A DNA stretch of 64,000 bases from Rhizomys pruinosus (lineage: Eukaryota > Chordata > Mammalia > Rodentia > Spalacidae): NCBI GenBank assembly GCA_009823505.1, contig VZQC01009936.1, positions 609,865-673,864 on the forward strand. The letters are read 5' to 3'. The translations under genes were made by a program, and so were the position numbers. The first letter of the stretch is position 1. Every line of letters starts with the position of its first letter. Under the pieces are notes generated by a model. That model had not been told where the DNA came from. It did not search any database and saw only the letters and a program-made list of their open reading frames with translations. Shown piece after piece: positions 1 to 11,167 of this stretch.

Positions 1-2935
1 AGGAGTTGTACAATCCCACCAGCAGTTCTCCCCACCCTCTCCAGCATTTAGTATCATTTGTTTTTTGATCATAGCCAGTCTTACCAGAGTAAGATTAAAT
101 CTTAAAGTGGTTTTAATTTGCATATCCTCAATTCCTAACAATGTTGAACACTTTTAAAGATATTTCTTGGAAATAATAATAACAATAATAATAAAAAGTT
201 GTTTCTCAGCCATCTTTACTTCTTCTCTTGAGAAGTGTCTGTCCAGAACTTCAGTCCATCTTTTGGTTGGGTCATTTGTATTCTTGGTCCTTTGTTTTTT
301 GAGTAGTTTATATATTCTGAATGTTAAACCTCTGTCAGATATATCACTGGTGAAGATATCATCTCTGTGGGTTTTCTCTTTAGTTCTTTGATTGTTTCTT
401 TTGTTGTACAGACACTTTTTAGTTTAATGAGGTCCCACTTGTTGATTGTTGAGCCTATTTCCTGCTCACCTGCTATGTGTTTTAGATTCTTTTCTTACAC
501 CTATATCTTTTAGGTTATGGGCAATGTTTTCTTCTAACACTTCCAGATTTTCAGATTTCACATTAATGTCTTTGATCCATTTAGAGCTGACTTTTGTGTA
601 AGGTGAAAGGTAGGGATTTAGTTTCATTCTTCTTGGATACTGAAACAATTTTGGCAGCACCATTTGCTGAAGATGTTGTCTTTCTTCCGTTGACTGTTCT
701 TGGTCCCTTTGTCAAATATCAGGTGACTTAAATTGCATGCACTTAAGTTTAGGACTGCAATTTTGTTCCATTGATCTATGGCATTATTTTTGTGCAAGTA
801 CCATGCTGTTTTAATGACTGTAGCCCTGTAATAGAGTTTGAAATATGGTATACTAACCCCCCTCCACTCCCACATTACTATTTTCACTCAGGATTGGTTT
901 GGCTATCTGGGGTCTTTTGTTTTTCTATATGAATTTTACAATTTTTTCTAGGTCTATGAAAAGAGTCATGAGGAGTTTGATTGGGAATGCATTGAATTTA
1001 TATATTACTTTGGATAGGAGGGTCATTTTTACTATATTAATTCTTCCAATCGATGGACATTGGAGGTCCTTCCATCTTTGGGTGTTTTTCCTCAATCTCC
1101 TTCTTTAAATATTTAAAAATTTCAATGTAGAGATCTTTAATGTCTTTGGGGAGATTTGTTCCAAGACAGTTTAATTTTTGAGGTTATTGTGACTGGGAAG
1201 GTTTCCACATACTTCTTCTCCAGTTGCTTGTTGTTGGCATATAGGAAGGCTACTGATTTTTGTAGATATATTGTGTAATCTGCCACTTTACTAAAATTGT
1301 TAATCATTTCTAGGAGTTTTCTGATGGAATTTTCGGCATCCCTTAGTTATGCTATCATGTAATCTCTTTTCAAAATTAGTATTCTAATTTCCTTCTCTTG
1401 TCTTATTGATCTACTAAGAGTTTCAAACACTGTACTGAAAAGGAATGGAGATAGAGGGCAGCTTGCCAGGTTCCTGACTTTAAGGGAAATGCTTCTAATT
1501 TTTCTCCATTTAGAATGATGTTGGCTGTGAGTTTGTTACATTTAGATTTAATTATGTTGAGGAATGTTCTCTCCATTCCAATTTCCTCTAAGACTTTAAA
1601 TATAAATGCAGGTTGAATTTAATCAAAGACTTTTCCTGCATCAATTGAGATGACCATGTGGTTTTTGTCTTTGAGTTCATTTATATGATTTATGATATTT
1701 ATTGATTTCACATATATTAAACCATCCCTGCATCTCTGGAATAAATCAAACTTGGTCATGGAGGATGACCTTTTTGATGTGTGCCTGTATGCAGTTTGCA
1801 AGTATTTTGTTGAGAATATTTGCATCTATATTCATTAAGGATATAGGTTTATAGTTGTTTTTATTTGTTTTATTATTTTTTTGCCTGCTTTGGTATTAGA
1901 GTGATGTTGGCTTCATAGAAGGAATTAGGGAGATTTTCCTCTGTTTTTATCCTTTTGGATAACTTAAGCAATATTGGCTGTAGTTCTTTTTAAAATTTCT
2001 GATAGAATTCTGCTGTAAATCCATTGGGCCTGGGCTATTTTTATAGTTCAGAAGTTTTGTATTACTATTTCAATTTCCTCATATGTTACGGGTCTGTTTA
2101 AGCCATCAATTTCTTCTTGGCGTGGCTGGCAACAGGCTGTGCCCCAAGGCCATGATGGGCCCCCTGTGCTTTGGGCTAACTTTTTCCCCAGAAGCCAAGG
2201 GTCTATCTTGTTTATCCTTTTAAAGAACCAGCCCTTGAATTCATTGATTCTTTATATTGTTTTCTTTGTTTCTATTTTATTAATCTTTGATCTGATTTTT
2301 TGCTATTTCTTCTTGCCTGTTTGGTTTGAGATTCATTTGTTGTTGTCTTTCATGTGCCTTGAGTTGCAATGTTGTCATTTATTTGTACTCTTTCTGTTTG
2401 TTAATGTAGGTACTTAGAGCTATAAATTTCAATTTCTTGGCTGCTTTTAATGTGTCCTAAAGGTTTCCTTGTTTAGTATTGTCTTTTTTGTTTAAATCCA
2501 GAAGTACTTTTATTTCTTTCTTAATTTCTCCTTTGACCTATACATTATGCAGTAGTGTGTTGTTTAATCTCCATGAGTTCCTGTAGTTACCAGAGTTTCT
2601 TCTGGTGTTGATATTAAGCTTTATTGCATTGTAATCTGATAGAATTCATGGAAATATTTCAATCTTTTTGTATTCGTTGAGTATTTTTCTGTGTCCCAGT
2701 ACATGGTCGATTTTGGAGAGGGTTTCATAGGATGCTGAATAAAAGTTATTTGGATGGATTATTTGGTAGATGTCTCTTAGGTTTATTTCAGATGTCTCTG
2801 TTTATTCTTTGTACAGTTGACCTGTCCAATGTACACAGTGGGGTATTGATGTCCCTATGATTGGGGTGTTAAGATTAATTCATGCCTTAAAGTCCTGTAG
2901 AATTTTGTTTATGAAGTTCAGTATTCATTATTCTA
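1..2935 (-). mobile_element. L1 retrotransposon, ORF2 remnant (antisense)
   Basis: The plus strand reads as the complement of L1 ORF2, from near its C-terminal end at the left edge to the endonuclease part near 2900. The minus-strand frame at 1619-1825 has recognisable reverse-transcriptase flank residues ([19 protein letters not shown], then [15 protein letters not shown]), the segment just before the RT core in L1 proteins. Frames are broken by many stops and shifts, so it is not active. The left end is cut by the window. A GC-rich stretch of about 80 bp at 2119-2199 does not fit the L1 sequence around it. Confidence 0.9.
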
Positions 2936-2996
2936 TTTCTAATTATCTAAGGGTTCAATGTGGGGAAGAAGGAAGGGGAAAGAGAATGTTCTGTGT

Positions 2997-3090
2997 GAAT
3001 TCAGATATTTGCAAATGTGAATTCAGATAGTTGCAAATTCAGATATTTGCAAATGTGAATTCAGATAGTTGCAAATGATAATTTGCAACT
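2997..3090. repeat. Short tandem repeat with ATTTGCAAAT palindromes
   Basis: About two copies of a 38-40-bp composite unit alternate 'TTCAGATATTTGCAAATGTG' and 'TTCAGATAGTTGCAAA'. They end in an inverted ATAATTTGCAAC. It directly follows the L1 remnant. No coding potential. Confidence 0.75.
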
Positions 3091-3394
3091 ACAATATATC
3101 AGACTTCTGAATTCTAAACTCCACTAGTTAGTAAGCAGTTCAAGTGTTTTCCTTAAGTCATAAATATTGATGAAAGGTCTTGTGAAGAGAATGATGATTC
3201 ACAATACTCCCAATTCTCTTATTGATACTATACATTTCACTACTATATAAAGCACATTGTCAAAGGACCCGAACATATGATACATCATATACAAATACCT
3301 TCAGTGAAAGAGTTTATGTCCACTTAATATAGTGTGATAGCAAGCATTTTTTCTTTTATGTTATTTTTATTCCTGCTTAAGCAGATATTGAATT

Positions 3395-3552
3395 TTTGTT
3401 GTTTTTTGTTTGTTTATTTATTTGTTTGAGACTGAGTTTCCCTGTACCTTAGCTGGATTAGAACTTGCCTTGCAGATCAAGCTGGTCTCAATCTCTCAGA
3501 GTTCTGGCTACATCTGCCTGGTATTAAATGAATGTCACAATGCCTGGCTAGA
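3395..3552 (-). mobile_element. B1 SINE, old, antisense
   Basis: T-rich start, then GAGACTGAGTTTCCCTGTA and AGCTGGTCTCAATCTC, then AATGCCTGGC. This is the reverse complement of a diverged B1. Confidence 0.8.
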
Positions 3553-3800
3553 TATTGGAAGTTTTGAATAATAACATAAACAGTATGCTAAAATTACTGA
3601 GATCCAAGATTAGATATTTTAACTAGAATCAGGACACAAAAATTTATAAATGTTCCAAATTAAATGAGATATTAGCACAAAGAAATCTATTAAAATAATG
3701 GACATAAATGTATGTTTCTGAAATTCTGTCTAAACAGTAAAATGTCTACTATACCAAATAAAGATGGAAAACTGGATTGACAAACATTTATGGAGAAACN

Positions 3801-3991
3801 AGATAGATAGATAGATAGATAGGATACAACATACATAGATGAGAAGTGATGATAGATAGATGATAAGCAGATAGGACAGAGAGATAGATAGATAGATAGA
3901 TAGATAGATGATAGATAGGTAGATAGATGATAGATAGATAGATCGATGGTATATAGAGAGTAGATAGATGATTTATAGAAGATAGATAGAT

Positions 3992-4023
<32 letters not shown>

Positions 4024-4036
4024 GTAGACAGACAGA
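3801..4036. repeat. (GATA)n microsatellite with GACA end
   Basis: Imperfect GATA/TAGA repeat with TGAT interruptions, ending in GACAGACA. It starts immediately after a single N at 3800. The apparent proteins (SIYLS-type repeats) on the minus strand are translation of this repeat. Confidence 0.95.
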
Positions 4037-4164
4037 CAGATGACAGGAAGATGGATACAGGTGTGCACTCAACCCCCATGTCTACGGGCTTTGCATTCAT
4101 GAATTCAATTAATCTCAGATAAAATTTTCAGAAAAAAAAATGCATCTGCTCATAAATAGAGCCT

Positions 4165-4505
4165 AAAACAACTGTTCTCATAGACATGGATCAGCAGTTA
4201 CCAGAAACTAGAGTCAGGGAGGCAGGGCACAGGGAAGTGAACTGCAGTGTTGCTGTTTGCGCAGGAATAAGTTCTGGCGTTCTACAGCACAGAATGTAAT
4301 TAACAAGGATGTGTCGTATATCTCAAAATAGTTAGAAGAGATGAATTTGAATCTATTCTCCATAAAGAAATGATAAATGTTTAGGCCATAGGTATGCTAA
4401 TTACCCTGAGTTGATCCCTACCCAATGTAGACATGAGTCAAAACATCACATGATGCCTCATAAATATGTACAAATATCCTGCATCAATCAAAAAAATTAA
4501 AAAGA
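4165..4505 (+). mobile_element. Ancient L1M (L1MA-like) 3' UTR
   Basis: Contains the typical old mammalian L1 3'-end words in order: GGAATAAGTTCTGGCGTTCT, GAAATGATAAATGTTTAGG, ATGCTAATTACCCTGA, AAACATCACATGATGCC, CATAAATATGTACAAATAT. It ends in an A-rich tail. Subfamily name is from memory. Confidence 0.75.
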
Positions 4506-4690
4506 AGAAAATTTGCGTCTGTAAAGATCATATACAGGCTTTTCCTCTTTGTCATTATTCCCTAAACAATACAGGATAACAACTATTTACATAGAATCTA
4601 CATTGGATTTACATAACATTTACATTGGATTTACATAGCATTTACATTGGATTACAGATTTTAAGTAATGTAAAGGGAAGTGAAAATTCA

Positions 4691-4773
4691 TGGGAGGGCT
4701 TGGACTGTGGCTCTCTATAGTAGAGTGCCTGCCTACCATGCCTGAGGCCCTGGGTTTGATCCTAGGCACTGCA
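4691..4773 (+). mobile_element. ID-type SINE
   Basis: tRNA-Ala-derived head: a GGCTTGGACTGTGGCTCTC-like box A region, then GAGTGCCTGCCTACCATGC, then GGCCCTGGGTTTGATCC (box B). It is followed by an A/G-rich tail. Imperfect flanking repeats (AAATTCATGGG near 4682, AAGTTCATGAG near 4950) look like target-site duplication. Confidence 0.8.
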
Positions 4774-4777
4774 GAAC

Positions 4778-4866
<89 letters not shown>

Positions 4867-4946
4867 AAAAGAAAGAAAGAAAGAAGGAAGGAAGGAAGGA
4901 AGGAAGGAAGGAAGGAAGGAAGGAAGGAAGGAAGGAAGGAAGGAAA
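4774..4946 (+). repeat. Long polypurine tract, (GAAA)n-(GA)n-(GGAA)n
   Basis: About 170 bases almost entirely purine on the plus strand: GAAA repeats, a short GA run, GAAA again, then GGAA repeats. It is the expanded tail of the ID SINE to its left. The KERKKERK and SFLPSF reading frames are artefacts. Confidence 0.95.
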
Positions 4947-4961
4947 GCTTAAGTTCATGAG

Positions 4962-6115
4962 ATAGATAATGCTCTGTTTTATATGAGGGGCATGAAAATC
5001 TGGAGATTTGGGTATTCACAGGAGGCGATAGAGCCAATCCCCATGGACACCAGGCACCTGCTAGATAGATGCACACATACACACAGTCCATAGGCTTTAT
5101 TTCTCTGGAAAAACCCAGCATAGAAAGATTATCCTTGGTTTGGGGGAGGAGCACAAAGTGTCCATGTAAGAACTAGGCAGGAAGGTGGGGAATACCTCCC
5201 TACAACATCGAGATCCCAGAGGTCCCCAAAACTACAGGAAATCCCCATTGCTCCTGCCTGCCCACCAGAACTACATGATAAGAACCTGTGACTGATGATA
5301 TTACACACTTTGGTTGTAGGATATAAAGAGATCAGGCTGGAAGTGCACTATATGCCTGCTCCTGTGGCTAGCGTTCATAGTGCTGAATGGTGCTATTTAG
5401 TCCAACCCAGCAATGGACCATCGGCGGTACGAGGTGTGCTGCTGGCTCCATAGTGGCATTGCTCACTTTCTGATTGAATTTGAGCTCTGCTCCACAAGAC
5501 AAAAGTCATGCCTGGAGCTGTAACAGTTGTTAAAAATCCCTGGCTAGGGACTTCATAGGTCCTGGGGGCTGGGGACTTACTACTGTGCTTTTGCTAAATG
5601 GACATAGCTTCAAACTGGCCTCTAACTATTCATGTTTTTAATGTGCTATTTTTATTGATTCTTTTGAGAATTTCATATATAGATACAATGTACTTTTAAT
5701 ATATTCTCCCTCCACTCCCAACCCCTTATCTAATGTTGTTTTCAGATTTTAATTAGGGTTTACATTTTCTGTAGAGCACTGGGGCGGTAGAAGATTAATA
5801 AAATCATGATAGAAAATCTCTCGGTGCCTGGGAATGGCCAATGTCCTGCATCTAAGTGCATAGGACCACTTGTGGAGTCAAGACCTTAGCTGGCCATCAA
5901 GGGAGGAGGGAAGTCCATTCTTGAGAATCAGTCCTACCAAGACTAGAAACTGAAATGAGAGAAAACTCCCCTGTCCTCACTGTGTGTAACACAGGCAAAG
6001 CCCCTGCCCTGCAAAACTGACGCTGGAAGAGCGGGTTGTGGGGATGCAGCCACCCAGAGAAGGCTGAAACGACTGCTGTCACCCTCCAACCTGCTCTACT
6101 ATCACCTCATTGCAG
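4962..6115. other. Intronic sequence, possibly old rodent L1 3' UTR at about 5150-5760
   Basis: No gene is visible. The part around 5340-5700 (ending with TATTGATTCTTTTGAGAATT and ACTCCCAACCCC-like words) resembles rodent L1 3' UTR sequence, but I am not sure. The rest looks unique. Confidence 0.35.
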
Positions 6116-6116
6116 A

Positions 6117-6485
6117 GGGGACCACAGCTCCAGTTCACAGGAGACCACAGCTCCAGTTCACAGGAGACCACAGCTCCAGGTCACAGGAGACCACAGCTCC
6201 AGGTCACAGGAGGGGACCACAACTCCTGCTCACAGGAGGGGACCACAGCTCCAGTTCACAGGAAGGGACACAGCTCCAGGTAACAGGAGGGGACCACAGC
6301 TCCAGTTCACAGGAGGGGACCACAGCTCCAGCTCACAGGAGGGGACACAGCTCCAGGTCACAGGAGGGGACCACAGTTCCAGCTCACAGGAGGGGACCAC
6401 AGCTCCAGGTCACAGGAGGGGACACAGCTCCAGGTCACAGGAGGGGACCACAGCTCCAGCTGACAGGAGGGGACCACAGCTCCAG
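6117..6485. repeat. 26-bp minisatellite, about 14-15 copies
   Basis: The unit is about 26 bp (GGGGACCACAGCTCCAG plus TTCACAGGA or GCTCACAGGA), with shorter 20-23-bp variants lacking part of the G run. It ends at a single N at 6486, so the true length may differ. The Ser/Gln/Gly-rich frame across it is a repeat translation. Confidence 0.95.
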
Positions 6486-6486
6486 N

Positions 6487-7531
6487 TAGCAGTATTTGGG
6501 TTAGGTGATACACTATTCTTCATTTCCACAAAAACTGTCTAAACAGTAAGATATTTTGTTAGGAAGAAGACATTTTGTTTTGTTCTGTCCCCATTATAAA
6601 TGCTGATGTTAACTAATGGGCACAAATAAAAATGGTTTACTGTATAATCTTCCTTAAGAAATAGTTACTTATCCTAAAGTTTAGCATTTTAAAATATAAT
6701 ATGATCTTTTAAAAAAAATAGAAGTGAATTTTTAATATCAATCATCTCAGACATATTCTTGAAACACTAAGGATTAGAGCAGTGGTTCAGATATCCTCAC
6801 TTCACTGCTCTGCAAATTTCTGCAAAGGAGTATTAGAAATGGCATTGATTGGCTTGGTAAATTTCTATGATATTTTGAATGGTAATACCTGAGAAGTTGG
6901 CCAAATCAATAGAATTAAATTCAGAAAAATAGAATATTAAAATATTGTCACCCCAGAGAAAATTGAAAGCAATGAACTTTGTACCATCTTTATTTGACTA
7001 TTATGACCTATCAAATAAAGGAACAGAAATTCTTAAAATTAGTTGTTATACTCCTCAAAACTTTTGTGGAGACTCCTCAAAACTGTTGTGGCTTTTAGAA
7101 TTTAAATGTGTGATTTCTAAAAAGAATCAAAGTTAAAGAATTTGAAGGTCAACATATTTGGGTAAAAGCAAATAAGGCATAACCTTTTAAAAATGAAAAA
7201 TGCTACTGACTGGGAGATGAATCAGTATTTTAAGTACCACTAGGCAAAATATGTTACCAGTTAACTGTGATGATAAAGTGCTCCTGAGATTAAGTGTTTC
7301 TATTAATAATGTTTTAGCTTTTCAAATTTTTATATAACAAACAGAATTAATTGCTTATTTTAATGCCTTTTGCATATACTTTTGTCTTAATGCCACGTCA
7401 TAGCTTGATCTTTTTGAAAGCATAATAAGCATCTATTAAATCAAGACCAAACCAATGTAGTTTTGCTTTTTGAGTAGGTAATAAGCAGCTGGTGGCTACT
7501 TGACTAACAGTCCTTGTATTATTCACTGCAT
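6487..7531. other. AT-rich intronic sequence, nothing recognised
   Basis: AT-rich, with only short open frames. I see no repeat family, exon or RNA gene. Confidence 0.5.
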
Positions 7532-7544
7532 AAGAAACCATCCC

Positions 7545-7798
7545 GGGCTGGAGAGATGGCCTAGCAGTTAAGAGTGCCGACCACTCTTGCAGAGGACGCG
7601 GGTTCGATCCCCAGCACCCACATGGCGGCCAAGAACCGTCTGAAACTCCAATTCCAGGAGAACTCCAGTTCCAGGGGAATCCGATACCCTCTTCTGACCT
7701 CCGCGGCATTGCACGACACGGGTGCACAGACTTGCATGTAGACAGTACATTCATACACATACATAAATAAATAAAATTAATAAAAAAAATTAAAAAAA
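7545..7798 (+). mobile_element. B2 SINE, full length
   Basis: Starts GGGCTGGAGAGATGGCC with tRNA-like boxes (GGTTCGATCCCCAGCACCC) and ends in an AATAAA-rich tail. It is flanked by a perfect 13-bp target duplication AAGAAACCATCCC (7532-7544 and 7799-7811). This copy shows well the local B2 type, with a GCATTGCACGACACGGGTGC segment. Confidence 0.95.
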
Positions 7799-7811
7799 AA
7801 GAAACCATCCC

Positions 7812-8152
7812 AATATCAAAGATTGGAATGTGAAAGAAAAAATCAAGTACAAAAATTGGTGGGATATGGATTTACCTAGTTTTGCTAGAAGCTACTTTTG
7901 CCTCACCAAAGCTACTACTTTTTCTCATCCAAAGATTGGATGGGAAAACTTTTTTTTTTTGTATTGAGTAGCATATCTTTCTTTCCTGGTTTTTCTTCTA
8001 TTTTTGGAAGGCTTGAGAGCTGGACCTGCAGGGTGCACGGGGGTATGAGCTGATTTGCACAGCCTCTGATCAGCATCCCTTTCTTGACCAGTTTTCTGGA
8101 TCTTTGAAATTTCTCCCCTGTACCCTAACTAGATTTTCCATGCCCTTTTTTA
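7812..8152. other. Intronic sequence, nothing recognised
   Basis: Unique-looking DNA between a B2 and an ERVL element. No exon or repeat recognised. Confidence 0.5.
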
Positions 8153-8157
8153 GTTTG

Positions 8158-8523
8158 TGTCCTGGATAGCTTTAGTGTCACCTTGACACACCTGGGTCGA
8201 GAGAGCCTCAATTGGGGAATTTCCTCCATTGGACTGGCCTGTGGCCAAGTCTGTGGAGTATTGTCTTGATTGTTAAGCAGTGTGGGAGGGCTCAGTCCAT
8301 TGTAGGTGGTGCCACCCTTGGGTAGGTTGTTGTATATAGTGTAAGAAAGCAGGCTGAGCGTGGGTCAGGGGAGTAAGCCAGTAAGCAGTGTTCCTCCATG
8401 GCTGGTGCTTCAGCTTCTGCCTCTAGGTTCCTGCCCTGAGTTCAGAACTGTGACCCGGAAGATGGAAGAGGAATAAACCCTTTCAGAATGTTTTGCCACA
8501 GCAATTGAAAAGAAACTAGAACA
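8158..8523 (+). repeat. 5' LTR of the ERVL-type element
   Basis: 366 bp, begins TGTCCTGGATAGC and ends AAACTAGAACA (TG...CA ends). Contains an AATAAA signal (GAGGAATAAACCC) near its 3' end. Confidence 0.85.
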
Positions 8524-8528
8524 GAAAT

Positions 8529-8545
8529 TGGTACCAGAGGGTGGG
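8529..8545 (+). promoter_or_regulatory. Primer binding site, tRNA-Leu (UAA) type
   Basis: TGGTACCAGAGGGTGGG lies 5 bases after the LTR. It agrees with the complement of the tRNA-Leu(UAA) 3' end (TGGTACCAGGAGTGGGG) except for a few positions. Confidence 0.8.
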
Positions 8546-9190
8546 CTCTTGCTGTGACAGACCTGACCTTCTTTTTTTGGAAGGATTATAGAAGCATTTG
8601 GAACTTTGGGCTGGAAAAGCCATTGAGTGCTTAGAATTTGTTGCTGTAGAACTTGGAACAGTTATGCTGAAAGAGTTGTAGATGATGGAGGCCTGGCTTG
8701 TGAAGCCTCAAAGGGAAGCAGAGACCATTAGGACTGTTTGCATGATATTTCTGAATTGAAATCTGTGGGTTCTGGTCAGCTGGGGCTGAAGGATCAGCTG
8801 TAATTAACAAGAGACCAGAACCTGTTGTACGGGACAATTGATGCTGGTTAGCTGGGGCTGAAGGATCAGCTGTAACAAGAGACCAGCATCACTGTGGTGA
8901 AATCTTCTTGGAGGAATTTCCTCAGGGTCAGCACACAGAAGCCATGGTCCAGAGGAGGCCCGGGCCTCCATCTCAAGCCAGAAGCAGGTCTTGGTAACAT
9001 CTGGTGTTGAAATGTGAAGCAGTGACAGACAGCATCTGAGGCCTGGCTTATGAGAGGCCAGTAAAGGCCACTGGTGAAAGTGCGGCCTTGGTTGCAGTGG
9101 AGACCCCAGCTTTGAGATGCCAGGACCATGGGACTACCACCAAGAGCAGCAGCAGGTGTGGAATGGAGCTGGCCTGGGCCTGGGAGATGA

Positions 9191-9266
9191 GCTGTGTGTG
9201 CTGTGGACGGCAGAGTCAGAGAAGGGGAGCTGTGTGTGCTGTGGACGGCAGAGTCAGAGAAGGGGA
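9191..9266 (+). repeat. Two-copy 38-bp tandem repeat inside the ERVL interior
   Basis: Two identical or near-identical 38-bp units, GCTGTGTGTGCTGTGGACGG followed by CAGAGTCAGAGAAGGGGA. The same unit, inverted, makes the array at 12027-12279. Confidence 0.95.
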
Positions 9267-9613
9267 GCTGCCGAAACCCTTTGGAGCCCAGAAGATTGTG
9301 AGCGAATCCCAGATGTCCAGCCTTGAGCTTCTTTGCTGGGCTTAGGTTTTGTTTAGGTGTGCCCGATTCTTCCCTTTGAAATAAGACAGTACTTGTTTTA
9401 GATTTTGCAGGAGCCCAGAGTTAAGAAACTTTTCAAAGACTTTTAAGTTTTAAGCGTTTGGATTTTTTTTTTTTTAAGAACTGTGGGGCTTTTAAGGTTG
9501 TGCTGTCTTACGTTGTCATATTAATGTTAACATCATATCTTGGGGACAGGAATGGAAAGGTTCTGGTTTAATAGTGATGTGTTTTGTGTGTCAGGTTGAT
9601 AAGGGGTGAATTA

Positions 9614-10245
9614 TGCTGGATAGCTTTTATTTATGTGTATGAATGTACGATCTGCATGTAGGTCTGTGCAACCGTGTCCTGCAATGCCACGGAGGTCAGA
9701 AGAGGGTGTTGGATTCCCCTTGGACTGGAGTCAAAGATGGTTCTCAACCACCATGTGGGTGCTGGGGTTCGTACCTGGGTCCTCTGCAAGAGCAGTTGGT
9801 GCTCTTAACCACCAGGCCATCTCTCCAGCCCCCTATGCTGGATAGCTTTAATGTCAACTTGACATACCTGGGTTGAGGGAGCCTCCCTCAATTGGCAATT
9901 GCCTCTATTGGCCTTGCCTGTGGCCAAGTCTATGGAGTATTGTCTTGATTGTGGAGCAGTATGGGAGGGCCCAGCCCACTATAGGTGGTGCCACCCTTGG
10001 GCAGATTGTTGTATATTGTTTAAGAAAGCAGGCTGAGCATGGGCCAGGAGAGCAAGCCAGCAAACAGCATTCCTCCATGGCCTGTGCTTCAGCTCCTGCC
10101 TCCAGGTTCCTGCCCTGAGTTCCTACCTTGAGCTCCCTGAGTGATGAATTGTGACCTGGGAGATGTGAGCTGAATAAACCTTTTCCTCCCCACGTTGGTA
10201 TTGGTCAGAGTGTTTTGCCACAGGAATTGAAGAGAAACTAGAACA
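9614..10245 (+). repeat. 3' LTR of the ERVL-type element, split by B2
   Basis: Begins TGCTGGATAGCTTTTA, is interrupted by a B2, then restarts at 9834 with the duplicated TGCTGGATAGCTTTA. It ends ACTAGAACA. Contains TGAATAAACC (polyadenylation signal). Confidence 0.85.
9629..9832 (-). mobile_element. B2 SINE, antisense, inside the 3' LTR
   Basis: Reverse-complement B2 ending CCATCTCTCCAGCCCC. It is flanked by duplicated LTR sequence TATGCTGGATAGCTTT(T)A as target duplication, so it is younger than the ERVL insertion. Confidence 0.9.
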
Positions 10246-10337
10246 GTTTGTTTGAAAAATATTTGCCAGTTTTTGTTGAGAGTGAGCCCACCCCTTGGGA
10301 AGTCTGATTTTGTTCCAAGGTATTTATTTCTCTTCTA

Positions 10338-10845
10338 GACCCCTGTGTGGTAGATAGGGGAAGAGTTGGGTTGTAGAGACCCTTGTGTGGTAGATAGGGG
10401 TAGAGCTGGATTGTGGAGACCCCTGTGTGATATAGGGGTAGAGCTGGAGCGTGGAGAACCCTGTGAGACAGATAGGTGTAGAGCTGGAGTGTGGAGACCC
10501 CTGTGTGTCAGATAGGGGTAGAGCTGGAGTGTGAAGACCCCTGTGTGGTAGATAGGGGTAGAGCTGGTGTGTGGGGACCCCTGTGTGATAGTTAGGGGTA
10601 GATCAGGAGTGTGGAGACCCCTGTGTGGTAGATAGGGGTAGAACTGGAGTGTGGAGACCCCTGTGTGACATATAGGGGTGGAGCTGGAGTGTAGGGACCC
10701 CTGTGTGACAGATAGGGGTAGAGCTGGAGTGTGGGGATCCCTGTGTGACAGATAGGGGTGGAGCTGGAGTGTGGGGACCCCTGTGTGACAGATCGGGGTG
10801 GAGCTGGAGTGTGGGGACCCCTGTGTGACAGATCGGGGTGGAGCG
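10338..10845. repeat. 40-bp minisatellite, about 12.5 copies
   Basis: Unit of 40 bp (GACCCCTGTGTGACAGATAG, then GGGTAGAGCTGGAGTGTGGA). Variants are graded along the array and the right-hand units are most alike. It ends at a single N (10846). Frames on the minus strand are repeat translation. Confidence 0.95.
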
Positions 10846-10974
10846 NATCCCTTGTCAACTTGACACACAAAGCATGTCACTATTAAACCACAGCCTTTTT
10901 ACTTCTTGTCCCCAGGATATGATGTTAACATTAATATCACAACATAAGATGGTACAACATTAAAAGCCCCATAG

Positions 10975-11145
10975 TCCTTTTTTTTTTTTTTTCTTTTTTT
11001 GTCTTTTCGAGACAGGGTCTCCCTGTAGCCCCAGCTAGCGTGGAACTCGCTCTGTAGACCAGGCTGGCCTTGAACTCACAAAGATCCGCCTGCCTCTGCC
11101 TCCCAAGTGCTAGGATCAAAAGCGCGTGCCACCATGCCCGGCAAT
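10975..11145 (-). mobile_element. B1 SINE, antisense
   Basis: Poly-T, then TCTTTTCGAGACAGGGTCTC and CAGGCTGGCCTTGAACTCAC, ending CCACCATGCCCGGC. Inserted into the ERVL fragment. Confidence 0.95.
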
Positions 11146-11167
11146 CCTTTAAAAATCCAAACACTTG

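Larger units (their letters stand above)
8153..10250 (+). mobile_element. Full-length non-autonomous ERVL/MaLR-type LTR element
   Basis: Two related LTRs (8158-8523 and 9614-10245) flank about 1.1 kb of non-coding interior. A perfect 5-bp target duplication GTTTG sits at 8153-8157 and 10246-10250. The primer site after the left LTR matches the 3' end of tRNA-Leu (UAA), as in class III (ERVL/MaLR) elements. A purine-rich AAGGGGTGAA precedes the right LTR. No gag, pol or env is seen. The LTRs differ by roughly 15 percent by eye, so the insertion is old. A B2 SINE interrupts the start of the right LTR. Confidence 0.85.

Noticed and set aside
4691..4773. tRNA gene
   Set aside because: tRNA-like boxes are present, but the A-rich tail, target duplication and lack of a full cloverleaf identify a SINE. 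The same applies to all B2 heads.
3726..6560. CTGTCTAAACAGTAA shared at 3726 and 6532
   Set aside because: Only about 15 bases match and flanks diverge, so it is probably chance.
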